64,000 nt of DNA from Sternotherus odoratus (Eukaryota; Chordata; Testudines; Kinosternidae), in contig JAVMKO010000003.1 in the NCBI GenBank assembly GCA_032164245.1, positions 95,231,890 to 95,295,889 of the forward strand. Direction: 5' to 3'. The notes beneath the pieces are model-generated. The model had not been told where the DNA came from, ran no database searches, and saw only the letters and a program-made list of their open reading frames with translations. Below, one piece after another: positions 23,275 through 35,963 of this stretch. The stretch's first letter is position 1. Every line of letters begins with the position of its first letter. The translations under genes and the position numbers were made by a program.

Positions 23275-23279
23275 TACTG

Positions 23280-25297
23280 GCTAACCAAGAAGGGGTGGTA
23301 ACGCCAACCTGCATGAATAGGCTGTCACCAAGTAATATCACTCCTTGGTGACTCCTTAAGATCGTAAGACCACAAGCTTCAATAGTTATATTATTCCTTA
23401 AATGTTACCTGTACACATATTACACCATTATTATGAACACTGATAAGTTGCAAACTTTCAATAGAGACCTAATGTGTTACCCGTTGTGGATAAATACTCT
23501 GTAAGCAATTTATTTGAGGTAGTGAGTTTGTTGGGTATGAGGTCAGAGCTAATTGCAAAGAACAGGGGACTCTTTGCTAAGGAGCCATTGTGTCACAGAC
23601 CTCCCCACCCCCACCCCCGTGAGGGTGACTGATGCCCTGAATGGTGTAAAGCACTGCTCTGCAGGGGCCACCTGAACATACCTGCAGAAGGAAATTCTGG
23701 GTGATGCTAATACCAGTGGATCCATGACTACACAGACCCAGAAATCACATGCTCCTGCATAAGGCAAGGCATACCCTAATGAGAGCTTGTAGCTTTGAAA
23801 CTGCAGTACAGCTCTGTAATCTAGGGACAGATTCCTCCCCACAGCCCTCTGGAATCCTTCACCATACCTGACTTCTTGGCATAGGAGAGGAGACCCCACT
23901 TCCCCCTGAAGAAGGCATAATGATGAAATACATCAAATATCATCTTTATTCAGTTGAGTTATTTCATGTTAAGTCTACATGAAGTCTACTTAAAGGTCAC
24001 CTTTAAGGTCTACTCCCATTTGAATCAGAAAAGAGTTCTGCTGTTGACTTCAGTAGGAGCAAGACTAGGCTCTTAATTATAAGAACAATGGTAATCAAGA
24101 CAGGTTGCCTATTGGGATGCCCCATTTAAGAGGCTTGCACTTTAATCAAAATATAATGCATACATAACAAACAAACAGTAAAGACAAGGAACATTAGAAT
24201 ACTGTGGATATTACAAATGCAGCCTGCACAGTGCCTAGCACTTGATTTGGTTGAGGCTTCTAGTGCTGCCATCATATGAGAGGATAATCTCCAAGACACA
24301 AATGGCAGTTATTTAACTACCACTGAAAGTCAATGGGGATAATGGGAATTAATCTCACTGCCATTTGTGGCCTCAAAAATCCCATCACATATGCTAAATA
24401 GGATAGAATTCCCACACTTACCTGAGCACTCCTAAATTATTTCAGATATGTTAAATCTTACCCTTAAATTTTTTGTTAGTTTAAACATTTGGACAAAGTA
24501 AAAACATTTTAAATAGCCACGTCCATCTCTTATTATTCAACCCTCTTATTATTCACTTTCAAAAGATCCTCTGATACTTATCAAATCTGACAGACTGAAC
24601 AGTGATTTCTCTCAGTCTTGCTGGTGAAGCATATATACACCACCTTTCACATATTATTTTCCACATGTCTGATGGTTCTGGAAACAACTCAAATGAATAG
24701 AGCTATTTAACTTTCGTTCATATCTCAACCAACATCATAAATTTCTGCCACAAGAGGCTGGTAAAATCTTACTTTTGCTTTATCTGGAGCAGATATTCAT
24801 TATCACAACTTTTGCCTTATTAATTCTAGCAGTTTATTTTTTTTTTGTAAATTTCTATGATTCACCCTGAAAGCAATTTCAATAACCGAAAGTTTGCTAT
24901 TTACATTTGATTCTGTGAACGGGTCACGTCCCTAGCATTAAAAGTATATGATGATTTAATAGCAAGATTGTAAATACTATCTACCTCGGAAGGAAAGCTT
25001 CAGCAGTTGGAAAAATAGAGCTGGAGCCAAATGCAGCAGTAACACTGCTTAGTACAAGCACAGGAAACCATCCTTCTGCTTACTAAATTGGCCCCATAAT
25101 ATATCTAGAGCTGAACAAATAATGGATTTTATGGTTCACTAGCAGTTCTGAAAAACTGGAGAAAAAAAACCCTGATCTTCTAGGAGAGTCCCCTAACACC
25201 AAGCTATAGATTTACTATTTCTTTTTCTTTGGCCTAATGGCTATTCGGGTACTTTATACAACATGGAACAGATTCCACATGAGAGATTGAGAACCAC
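23280..25297. other. Unannotated DNA
   Basis: Nothing supported. The minus open frame 23549-23899 (116 codons) carries no recognisable motif. Confidence 0.45.
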
Positions 25298-25560
25298 CCC
25301 ACCCTGTAGCCTGGTGGTTAGGACACTAACCTAAGAGAGAAGAAACCCATGTTTGAGTCCATGTTTTAATTATTTCTTTATGTATACACTGTGGAACAGC
25401 TTCAACAGGAGAGACTACAGCCCCAGAATATCCCATAGACCTGTCATTAGGACACTCTCCTCCAACGCAGGAGATTAAAGCCCAAGCTGCAACATCTACG
25501 TGGCTATTTTTTAGAGTGCTAGAGCAAGTCTGTAGACCTAAGACTGGGCGACTCACTCCC
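25298..25560 (+). repeat. tRNA-like SINE relic, possibly two units
   Basis: 'tagcctggtggttaggacac' followed by 'acccatgtttgagtcc' resembles the A-box and B-box of a tRNA-derived SINE common in reptiles. A second, weaker block 'cagccccagaatatcccata' ... 'tgtcattaggacactctcct' lies about 110 bp downstream. The A-box to B-box spacing fits pol III promoters, but neither block folds into a credible tRNA by eye. Confidence 0.45.
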
Positions 25561-28500
25561 CAGGGCTGAGTAGACAGACTCTTAAAGGCTGGAGGGCCTA
25601 GGACTAGCCTATCATATTACGGTAAGAGGCACACCTGGATTGGATCAGATGATTCCATTATGAGAGCAGCAGGAACCTGCAATGGAGGGAGAGGTTGTTT
25701 TGAGACAGAGTGCAAGTGTGTGAGCTGCTGAGACTATAAGGGAGATGAAACTTGGCAGTCAGCTTTGGAATAGAGATACCTGAGGATAGAGCTGAAGGCT
25801 CAGTGGGGCAGTGGGCTGCTCAAAACCGATCCCTGCCCTAGGAAGAGAAGTAGAGAAAGAACCATGTGTGATAAATGCTATTTTCATTGCTTAACGCATC
25901 TGTGGAAGCCACTCAGATACCATAGGGAAAGGTGCAGTAGAAGAACCTGGAAAGAATAGTATTTTATCAATTTTAAGAGAACATGTTGAAACATCAACAG
26001 AGGAATTTAGTTTTAGTAATGATTCCTTATAATGATCAATTGACTATATGGATCTAAAATAACTGTCTAGAAATGAAGGCAGTTTTCCAGGTATAGAACT
26101 GTTTACTGATGTGATTACCAGTTTTGTGATATGTTTTGGCATTCAGAGACTTTTTTGCAGCCATATAACATTGCAAACTCATGTTTAGGTTGCTGTCCAT
26201 CACCATCTTAAGTCATCACTATTGCAGCTTTCCAGGTTTCTTCTTCCCCTTGAACATATGCTTCATATTATTTTCTTTCAGGTTTAATAACTTGCAATTT
26301 TCCAGGTTTAATCTGTTTTTTAAAAGACTCAGATTTTCAAAAGTGGCTTAGGTGTTTTTTCCATACATGTTCCCTTCTCCTTACAGCAGCAGGTCTGAAT
26401 GTGGCCCTCCGTGTATTTAAAAAAAGAGCTACTCTTGCGTTTGGAACATCTCCTCTGTGATCCACATCAGTCTCTGCCTGCACCCTGAAGCAGCATTATC
26501 TTCAACCATCCTTTACAACATGCTGGGTTATTTATTCTGGGACATTGTTTCAGCCAGAAAAAAAATGTGGAAAGTTGCATTTGTCTGAATCAAGAGTGAC
26601 CTCTTGTGGCTAGTGGTGACTGAGTAGCCTCACCTGAGACAGCTAAATTCTGGACACTGTTTTCGGCAGCTAATCTCATCTAAAAGGCTGGGAGTGCTGT
26701 GTCTCCATTTGTGCATAGCTCATCTCTACAAAAATGTTCTTATCTAGTGTTACTTACTAGTGATTATTCCATCAGTTGCACTTACCCATTTGTGTCAGTA
26801 CTGAACTACTGCCTCAGCATGGTATTGGCAGCATTGTGGCTGCTGGCAGTGGTGTATTGCAGGTAGGACAAAATTCATGGTTTCTTATTAAAGATCTTCT
26901 GATGTTTTTCTCTAGAGGTCTTCTGGCCAGATTTCAATGCGGGTAATTACATTCTGCATTCCTAAAAATCTCACTATAGCTTTATTTGGATAGACTATTA
27001 GCTTCCACTCATAAAACTGTTATATAATGTTCATTTGCATTGTTAAACAGCTTCCATTATCCACATCTGAGATTTTTGTGTGTCTTTGGTGGGTGAAGTT
27101 AATCATATAATACATACACACACCATATACATGAAGGTGACATCTATGGTTAGTTGCAGGGTCAATTTATTTATCACACACTGACTGATTTACCTGACCT
27201 GTCTCTAGCAATTCACCTTTGTAGGACTTATTCTAATATCCCAAATCCACAGGCATCTTTAAACAGTTACATATTTTAAGCTCTTAGCAAGACATCCTGG
27301 TCTGGTGGGAGGTTTTAAACTCAGTTGGCATCATAGGTCAGAATGGAGCCACTACTTCAGAAAACAGATAGATTTTGTGCCGGTTCAAGCTGACTATGGC
27401 TAATCTTTCAGACACTTTCTAGGGGATGGCTGGGCATTTGTGCTTGTGAAATCATTACTTGCCACAGAAATTATAGGGCCACATACTTTCCATGAGCTGG
27501 AGTATAAGTAATGAGGCCCGTCTTTCCATTGCCCCTCAGAGACGATCAAGTTTCTTCTTTGGACTGCTGGACCACCAAGCTCTGTCAGTCCCATTAATAT
27601 TATGGGAGAATTTTCACTCCCTATTATGTTTTAATTAACAAAAACTCTGGAGGGAACAAAGCTGACACAAACCCCCTTATAGACAAACCTTGGAAAGAGC
27701 ATGGGCTCTATATGCTTTTTTCCTGCTGTCGAAACCTAGACAAGTAGTTCCCACATGCATAAGTGTACCATGGGAGTGGACGATTATCTGTCACAATTCC
27801 AACACTATTCTTTGATAATGGTAGTAGTGTTCCAGTGTTAGAAGTGGTATACTTACATAATTAGCTGCAAGTGCTATTTTTGTGTGTGCAAAATCTTTAT
27901 TTTTTTCCTTTAAATTTACCTAGTAAATCTTTGGCAAACAGGGGCATTGAGGGAAGTTATTAAATGATTACAACTGCTCCATTATGTACTGTGAGCATCG
28001 GCCTCATAGCATGAGTCACCCACAAAGTCTTGAGCCATCAAGTAATTAAGGGGTTTTTTTAACATGGGTTGAGGAGAGGAAGTAATAGTATCTGCCACTA
28101 TGCTCAGTATATAATTGTAGAAACATATCATAACTGCTATATAAATGAATTATTAGCAAATCAGATTAAGAAACTAGTTATTTCACCTCGGTATTTTACT
28201 TGCCCATGTATTTTAGTCATCCACTCCAGAACTACACCTAGCACTTATGTCCGCACCATCACCCACACCATACACACAAACAAACATTCACAAAGTTTCA
28301 AAATCAAAACAATATCAGCAATCGAAGCAAAGCAGAGCATTTCTGGTAGTCACTGAATCCTTTTCATTGGATGGCTGCATGGTGGCCTAGCTGAAATAAG
28401 GTGGTTTTAGCTCTGTTCCAACCAGAGAAGTGTGCATATCACAAAGTCATCCCCACAACAGATACTCTTGCTTGTAGTCTCAGAGGGTTGAGTGGGAATG

Positions 28501-29698
28501 GAAACAGACACCTGCTCTCCAAGGCTGCATCTTCACTAGGAGAAGACAGAGGTTCTTAATTTGAGCTGGATTTTACCTGAAATTAGCTAACTTGAGTTAA
28601 TACACTCCCTCCCACACACCCCAGACAAGAAGACAAGACCCAGTAGAGTAAGACATTCAGGTCCAAAACACAAGGCCTATCAAAAGGACAATGTGAAGGA
28701 GCTTGCACAACCATTAGCCCATTACCCATACCGTACATTTCCATAGGAAGAATAGAGATCTAGGGGGTTCTATGCTTTCAGTCCAGTTCCTACCACGTAC
28801 TAAAAAAAGAAGAGTCACAAAAGATTAAGGGAAGTATCCCACAAAATATAAAACATGAGCTATGCCCCATAACATCCCTTAACCGCAGTATGAAAACATG
28901 TGATGGTTCTGCCACAGACCTACTACATGGTGAGCAGAACTTCTGTGGGAAGGGAGAATGGCAGACAGCTATCATATCACAGTTAAAAGCTGCTGTAGTC
29001 CCTTTGCCCATCTTCCAGTCTTGCTTTTGTCACTAGATGGAGAAAAAGCAGTTGGCCGGGTGGAGTATCCCTTCCTAGGAACTGTTTCACTACATCATGG
29101 ATTTTAAGGGATATTTTAATCACCTGATTCGGATAACCCCCAGTGCTTTGTAATGATTAACAGCTTTAACAATTCTGACTCAGTTATACTTGGATGTGAC
29201 ACATGACAGGGGCTACCCATGCACCACTGTGATAGTCACCCCCCTTATGGAACTCCTTTAAACACTTCTGGACTCCACTGCAGAAAGCATTGATAATGCT
29301 TTGTGATGACTACCAGTGCCTCTGGATGTCAGGGTTTTTTCAGCTGTCAGGTTTCCAAATAAATGGTGACTAAACAGAAGTGCTGCCAGTGAACCTGCCA
29401 AGAGAACTGGTTCCAGAGCTGCTGATACTTTTACCCCTTTAAGTGAAAAGAGACAGTTACATTTTTAGGTAAGGAAATACCAGGGAATTTCAAGAGTTTT
29501 TATGCCTGAGTCTCGGCAATGTGTCTAATCCCCACAATCAGGAGACATGACAATTCCCTATGCTGAGGATGTAGCCCTCTTGCATTGGAACAGAATCCTC
29601 TGTTTTGGCTTTACCTAAATTCAATTGTATCCTCATTCAGGCAGGTCCTTCTCTTCTGTGTATAAAATAAAGCCACCATAGATGAGTTAGCGCACAAA
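25561..29698. other. Unannotated DNA, about 4 kb
   Basis: AT-rich, no supported exon or repeat. The open frame 28069-28356 (plus, 95 codons) shows no family I recognise; its C-terminal part is inflated by a CA/AC-rich stretch. Confidence 0.45.
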
Positions 29699-29700
29699 TA

Positions 29701-29873
29701 CAGTACACCCTCGCTATAACCATCTTCATAACAACAAACCTTTAGATATAATGAATACAGTCCCCGGATCCCACCTCCAGCCCCACGGCAGGTCCCTTTT
29801 GCTATAATGAACCCCTGACTACAATAAATAAATGCTTGGATCCCAAGGGGTTCGTTATAGCAAGGGTGTACTG
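29701..29873. mobile_element. Tigger-like (pogo) MITE
   Basis: Tips CAGTACACCCTCGCTATAAC and, on the opposite strand, CAGTACACCCTTGCTATAAC match at 19 of 20 positions and resemble Tigger tips. TA precedes the left tip (29699-29700); CA follows the right one, a single change from the expected TA. 173 bp with no coding capacity. Confidence 0.78.
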
Positions 29874-29875
29874 CA

Positions 29876-31232
29876 AGTCGTAATGAACAGACGCACCCCA
29901 GTGCAACTAAAATGGGGCACAGAGACATACATTCTCAGTTGGGCTTTTTTGTTTTGTTTGGGTTTTTTGTTGTTTGGGTTTTTGTTTTGCTTTTTGGGGG
30001 CGGGTTTTTTGGTAATCTCACGTGCAATCAATAGTCATTCTATATAAAGTACTTAACCAGGTTTGCACTGCAGTAAGCAACTAGGAAGAAAGTACTATCT
30101 CAATACATTTCTGTTGTGCATAGATTCAATGAAAGGCAAAAATGGTTATGCCAAACCTGGAATTCTTTGGTGGTGGTTATAATTGCATCCAGTGCTAGTA
30201 TGGAGACTTGTTTCAAGAATGTTAGTCCATTTAAATTAAGATACTCTTCTCTTTTTTGGGGTGAGGGTGGGGAAGTTGTCACTCAGTAGATTGGATTCAT
30301 AAACCCATTTATCCTACATTCAATTAAAATTTGGGGAAAGGTGACCCAAAAGCTTAAGTGTGGACATTCCTCTCCCCTCCTGTGATTAACCTGGAAGTTT
30401 TGCCCGAATATAATAATCCATAGTTGTCATGCACATGCTGGAAAGCATAGGCTACTCACAAATACTGGGTGCAACCATGGGGCTTTTCCTCTATAGACTA
30501 GACTCAATCCATTTTTGATATTGCTTAGGCCCCATTTTAATCAATAATTACAAATAAAGCAGAGCCATAAATAAGACCTCTCTGGTGATCCCCCTCACTG
30601 ATCTTGATACAAAACATATGCCTAAGGTCTGGGCAGATGTCTCAACTCTGTCTCTAACTGTGTTACTTCACAATGTTAAACCTATAAAACTCAATCATAT
30701 ACTAGCCCGGGAGAAAGATTCACAGAAAACTCTGGAGAAGTCAATTTATTTGGAACTTAACCAGACGTATTTCAATCTCGATTGGAAATCTTGAGACACA
30801 ACATAAATTTTTATATCGGTTATTTGGTTCTCACACCTTAAAAATTAAATAAAATGATTCCTGATGTATCTAATGCCTTATGGCAAAACTATGGTAGGCT
30901 GGGAAGGACAGATTTCTGGTACATTTGTTTCCAGTGCCCTAGAGGTAGATCCTTCCAGGAATCAGTTAAGTATAGTATGAACCGGAGGAGCAAGCTTCAG
31001 TGACAGAGGAGACAGAATTGGAAACCATGTCTCAAGAGAAAGTCAGCCTGCTGGGCTCAGCCTACTCTCCATTTCTGTACATGATAAAGATATCATAGAT
31101 TTAGGCACAGCTGATAAACACTGCTCAAAGGATCCCCAGAACTGCAGATAGTAGGATTAGTCAGTAAAGGCACTGCCCACAAATGAATCACAAAATTCTG
31201 GAGTGTATTTGTTGTTAACCAGGCGTTACAAA
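29876..31232. other. Unannotated DNA with G/T-rich low-complexity tract
   Basis: A G/T-rich tract ('ttttttgttttgtttgggtt' type) covers about 29940-30015. The open frame 30585-30794 has no recognisable domain. Confidence 0.5.
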
Positions 31233-31234
31233 TA

Positions 31235-32057
31235 CCGTATTTTTCGGCGTATAAGACGCCTTTTTAACCCCCAAAAATATCCTCAAAATTAGGGGGGGGC
31301 GTCTTATACGCCGAATATATTACTCACCGGGCAGCTGGAGCTGGGGCGGCTGCAGGTGGCCCGGCGGGCGGCGCGGGGCGGGGATTCCCCCCCGAGCCCA
31401 CCCGCATGTGTTCGGGGCCGGCGGGGAACGGGAGCAGCTCGGGCCCCGGGGCCCCTGGGAGCGCCAAAATCAATTGGGGGGGGGGGGGAAGAAACCCACC
31501 CAGCTCTGCCCGGCTATTGGCAGAAACGCCGTGCAAAAAAAACAACCCAAAAACCCCAAACAAACCCCGGAGAGGAAAGTGCTGTCGCGCGATTTGAAAA
31601 TGAAACCGGCTCGGAGTGTGCGTATTTGCACAGATGGGGGGGGGGGGACACGACCCTCACCCCAGCCAGCCACCATCACCCGAGCCCTGCCGGAGCGACC
31701 CCCGCCAGATCGCGAGCTCTCGGCTCGGGGGCAGGACCCCTTCTGTCGCTGCGGCTCCTCCTCTTTCTCCCCCCCCCCCCCAGCGCTCAGCTGTTGTCTC
31801 CGGGGGGGGGGGGTCCACCATCGGCTCGGAGACCTGCTGAAGAAACGGCACTCCCCTCCCCCTCTCCCAATCAGGGAGCCCGCGCGGCGGGGACGGCGCT
31901 CCCCCAGCAGCCCGCCCACGCGGCGGGGACGGGAGAGCGGCGCGCTTTTTGTGTGTGGTGGTGGGTTTTTTTTTGTTTTGTTTTTTGTCCGGCTTTTTTA
32001 CTTAAAAACTCGGGGGCGTCTAATACGCCGGAGCGTCCTATATGGCGAAAAATACGG
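31235..32057. mobile_element. GC-rich TA-flanked DNA element with repeated end motifs
   Basis: Tips CCGTATTTTTCGGCG and CGAAAAATACGG form an inverted repeat; TA lies at each side (31233-31234 and 32058-32059). The 16-base motif CGGCGTATAAGACGCC (31245-31260) returns inverted at 31298-31313 and in variant form at 32015-32030 and 32033-32047. The 823-bp interior (31320-31960) is strongly GC-rich with long G and C runs, which explains long open frames in several frames. No transposase is visible. Superfamily not assigned; the TA duplication fits Mariner-like or related groups. Confidence 0.82.
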
Positions 32058-32059
32058 TA

Positions 32060-33424
32060 ATCATCTGAAAAATTTACCAGCAATCAATTCTCAATATTCA
32101 AGAGACTGGAATTACAGAATTCAACATATATGCCTGTTTAGCCACATGGTATTGTTTTTGGTCCCTTTCTGGGAAATTTATGTAACTAGCCAACATAGCA
32201 TATAGTGCAAATTTTGCAATAAAATATCCAGTTCAGAATTGATCCATGTTGATTAATTGCATAAATCATCCAGTCAAGCCAGAGAAACAGAACAATGTGA
32301 ATTATGGTATGCAACTGGCCAACACAAGGTGGATTGCTAATTTTGCAATTTCATGATAAATTATAAAAATTGAAGTTTGCTTTCAGCAACTGCTCAAGCT
32401 AAAGATTTGCTTTTTGCGGGTATTTCCACAAATAAAACTAAAACACTTGAATGTTCACAGGAAGCCAGCACTGTCAAACCAAACTTTACTTGTAACAGGA
32501 ATTAATGATTGCAAAACTGATTTTCCATCTGAAGTGGAGAACCTTGCACAACATATGCCTACACAATCCTGTTCTGTGAGCGCTGCACTTTCAGGAGCCT
32601 TAAATTAACCTAAAATATTAGAACATGAAGGAAGTTTCTGAAGGATGTAGAGACCCTAGGCGTCAAACTTAAAAGACATATAGAGTTAACTATGGGTTGT
32701 GGCATACATTTAGGACTCCATGCCACCGGCAGGCTAGAGTAGAACACTCACTTTGATGTCAGTGAAAGGTGTTCACACAGATCAAAGTTGGAATATGGCC
32801 TATATGTAGTATAATTAAACTTTTCATTATCCGCAGCATTTGTTAAGCCATATTGACCTCCACTCAAGTGGGAAAACATGCATCAACTATTTTTGTCCTT
32901 TGTTTCTCTTCTTCCTACCCATCCTTCTCTCTCTATTTCTCTTTTCCCTGGCCTGTCTTTATTTCAACCTCCTCATTTCGTCCCTCAGCATTTCCTTCCC
33001 ACCAGCAACTCCCACTTTTACTGCAAAGGGCTTCACTTCTTCCCTGTTTCCTATCCTGATAAAAGGATCAGAGTTTAAATAGTTAATGATAGCACATAAG
33101 TGTTTAGGCTTTAGAGTTAACAAAATAGTGAAATTAACGTGTGGGGGGTAAATTTCCTCCAGAGCCATCATTCAGATTCACTGCAGACTCAGGGAGGCAA
33201 AAAAATAAATGTACACAAATCTGCTATTAGGAATGATAACATTCAAAAACCAGTAGTAGAACACGTCAATCTTTCTGGTCACTCGGTAACAGACTTAAAA
33301 GTGGCAATTCTTCAACAAAAAAAACCCTTCAAAAACAGACTCCAGTGAGAAACTGCTGAACTGGAATTAATTTGCAAACTGGATACCATTAAATTAGGTT
33401 TGAATAGAGACTGGGAGTGGCTGG
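32060..33424. other. Unannotated AT-rich DNA
   Basis: A pyrimidine-rich stretch at 32895-33060 gives overlapping frames in all three phases and is not coding. Nothing else recognised. Confidence 0.5.
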
Positions 33425-33772
33425 GTCTTTACACAAATTGAATCTATTTCCCAATGTTAAGCATCCCCCTACTGTTACTCACACTTTCTTGCCAACTGTT
33501 TGAAATGGGCCATCCTGATTATCACTACAAAAGTTTTCTTTCTCCTGCTGATAATAGCTCGCCTTAATTGATTAAGCCAGTTAAAGTTGATATGGCAAGC
33601 TCCACCTTTTCATATCTTCCTACTGTATGTTCCACTCTATGCATCTGATGAAGGGGGTTCTAGCCCACAAAAGCTTATGTCCAAATAAATTGGTTGGTCT
33701 CTAAGGTGCCGCAAGTACTCCTCATTCTTTTTGTGGATACAGACTAACACTACTACTCTGAAACTCTGTATC
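33425..33772 (+). mobile_element. Penelope-like 3' end with hammerhead-like core
   Basis: Order of blocks: 'tttacacaaattgaatctat', 'gaaatgggccatcctgatta', 'tactgtatgttccactctat', CTGATGA (33645-33651), a hairpin GGGGG...CCCAC, AAAAGCTTATG, 'aataaattggttggtctcta', 'aaggtgccgcaagtactcct' and 'ggatacagactaacactact'. I recognise this as a very abundant turtle repeat. The CTGATGA, stem and GAAA order is that of a hammerhead ribozyme; here GAAA is AAAA and one stem pair is lost, so this copy is probably inactive. Penelope-like assignment is inferred from the motif. Confidence 0.68.
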
Positions 33773-34923
33773 AGTTACTCTCACTTCACATTTGAAAGAT
33801 CAACATCATAACCAGGAGGGTTGGAAATACGCTTATAAAAAAAGTATCGTAAGTTTTCAGTCTCGGAGCACCATGTGGCTCACAAAGATTTTAAGTTCCA
33901 GTCCACAGGCTGGGTGTTTGAGAGCTCTCCTCCAGGCAGCTGGCTGTAATTCTGACATTCTTGGTATGTTTTTAGAGAGCACATTAATTTTTCTGCACAC
34001 CAATTAAGTTTCTTCTCTTGGCAACTGCTCATCGTCAGCTCCCATTTCTGATCAGCAGGAGACATAATACAACCTGGGATATACAGCACTAGCTATGGAA
34101 AACATTACAAGCCTGATGGAGGACGTATCTGTAAAAGTATATCTTCTGCACCTGGACTCCATCTATTGTTTGCAGAAAGGATCACTCCTGCCAAGAAGCC
34201 AGACACTCTGACCTTGTTTGAACCTGTCTGGTGACTGCAGATATGGATCTGTGTGAAATGAGGAGCCAAGAAGGGGTGGTGAACAGACTGTTGATCCTAT
34301 GAGACTCACTATAGTATATGAGAGTTTATGTTCACAAAGCGTTTTACTTTTAAAGCCTGTATTCTTTCATCTCGTCACTGGCTATAACTCTACAGTTGAA
34401 CTATATTGCTATGTCTAGTCAGGGTGTATGTTTGTATGCCGATGTCAATCATTTGTTTTTTGTACCTTAAGCCTACTGCAGCTAGCAGAGTGGCAGGTGG
34501 CTCTTGCTCTGTACTCTATTGATGTTGCTTGTTTTTATTATCTCATTTTTTTCCTCCTCAAGCTTATAACCTATCAAGGTCTAAAATCTGTAATAAACAG
34601 AACTTTGTTTTGTTTGAACTTTAATACTGTTTGGAGTCAATATCTAACTCAACTTCTAAATATACTGCAAGGCTCTACGCTTCCTACTCTAACTTTTCAT
34701 TTAAACTAGTTGCATAATGTGGTTCTCAGATAAAATGATAGGATCTTGGTATATTATGCAAGCCTTAATTATTGTACTCAGCACTCAGATTCCACAGAAA
34801 CAAGTGCCCTAAAAGTATTAAAGAGGATAGATATTGTTGCACCACAATAAGTTTGTTCCTTCACAACAACAGATGTTTACCCAAGAAGGGGCATTATTTC
34901 CCCCAAATGAGCAAGACATTTAC
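33773..34923. other. Unannotated DNA
   Basis: No gene or repeat I can support. The open frame 34428-34709 is hydrophobic by chance T-richness and has no family match that I recognise. Confidence 0.45.
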
Positions 34924-34928
34924 ATCCT

Positions 34929-35574
34929 TGTAACAGTGCAATGACTCACCCTGCGGCACCTCCTGCTGGTTGTTCAGGGAATTGGCATTCCAGCCTCTGG
35001 AGTGCCCTCTGCAGGCTGGTGTCCAGTGGCCCACTGGCCCCCATGTCCCTCCCGTACCCCAGTTCCCTCTTACCTGGGCTGCTGCACCTCTGCAGTACCC
35101 CCACCGTCTCACTATCCCCACCTTGTCTCAGCCTATGGACTACTGTCAGTCACCATCAAGCCCCCTTTCACTGGGGCCGACTGCAGTCTGTATAAACCAG
35201 TCATCATAGGCAAGAGAGGTTTGGCCTGCTGCCTGCTGCCTCTGCCTACCTGTGGACTGCCCTTGCAACCCAGCCATCTACTAGGGCAGCAGCCTGAGGG
35301 GTTTCCAGACTGGAGTTCCCCAGCTCCTCTGGCCTTCCCCCAGCCCTGCTCCCCTCCAGGTATCCTGTCAAGCTCCCCAGCAGCCAGGCCTAGCTCCCTC
35401 CACAGCTAGAGGAGAGACTCTGACTGAGCACTAAACTCTCAGCCCTTTTATCAGAGCCAGCTGGGCCCTAACTGACCCAGCCACAGCTGTGGTTGCTATG
35501 CCCAATCAGCCTGGGAGCTGCTTCCCCCAGCCACAGATCTGTTTACCCAGGAGTGAGGCAGCCACCCCACTACA
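34929..35574 (-). mobile_element. Solo LTR with perfect 5-bp TSD
   Basis: Tips TGTAAC and ACTACA (TGTA/TACA inverted) enclose 646 bp, flanked by ATCCT at 34924-34928 and 35575-35579. On the minus strand a TATA-like GATAAAAGG lies about 120 bp from the TGTAGTGGGG start, which suggests minus orientation. No retroviral genes adjoin it, so it is a solo LTR left by recombination. The C-rich composition produces several overlapping frames in 34894-35409 that are not genes. Confidence 0.82.
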
Positions 35575-35579
35575 ATCCT

Positions 35580-35955
35580 CCTTTGCCAAAAGATTAACAG
35601 AGTGCATGATTTTAAAACTGCTCTTCTAACCCCCAATTCAGCATGTGCCTAACTTCAAGCCTGAGTATAAAACGAGGCCCAAGATTACATCTTATTGAAT
35701 CAGGAGCTTGTTAAATGCACCTGAAGACCACAAGTCGACACATGACAAATTCTCTACAGCCAATTAAAATCGGCATTCAATCATAAAATAATTATCTTTA
35801 TGACTTAATTTCTTATGCAGTTTCCTAGAGCAATGGCACTGGAGGCTGAACTCCCCAGTGCCCAGAAGAGGTATAACAAAGATAGCAGCAGGACAAGCTT
35901 CTCATTGCCTTGTCAAAGTGACTCAGCCCTCACCTGGGGCAAAAGAGTACTTCAG
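35580..35955. other. Unannotated DNA
   Basis: Short AT-rich spacer between the solo LTR and the next hAT element; nothing recognised. Confidence 0.5.
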
Positions 35956-35963
35956 TCTCCATG

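Noticed and set aside
25298..25370. Possible tRNA gene
   Set aside because: A- and B-box-like words are present but no cloverleaf can be drawn; better explained as a tRNA-derived SINE.
28069..28356. 95-codon open frame
   Set aside because: No domain, no splice or start context worth noting, and part of it is CA-rich.
31356..32205. Open frames of 234 and 265 codons on plus and 149 on minus
   Set aside because: They overlap each other in different frames, lie inside a GC-rich transposon with long G/C runs and contain only low-complexity residues.
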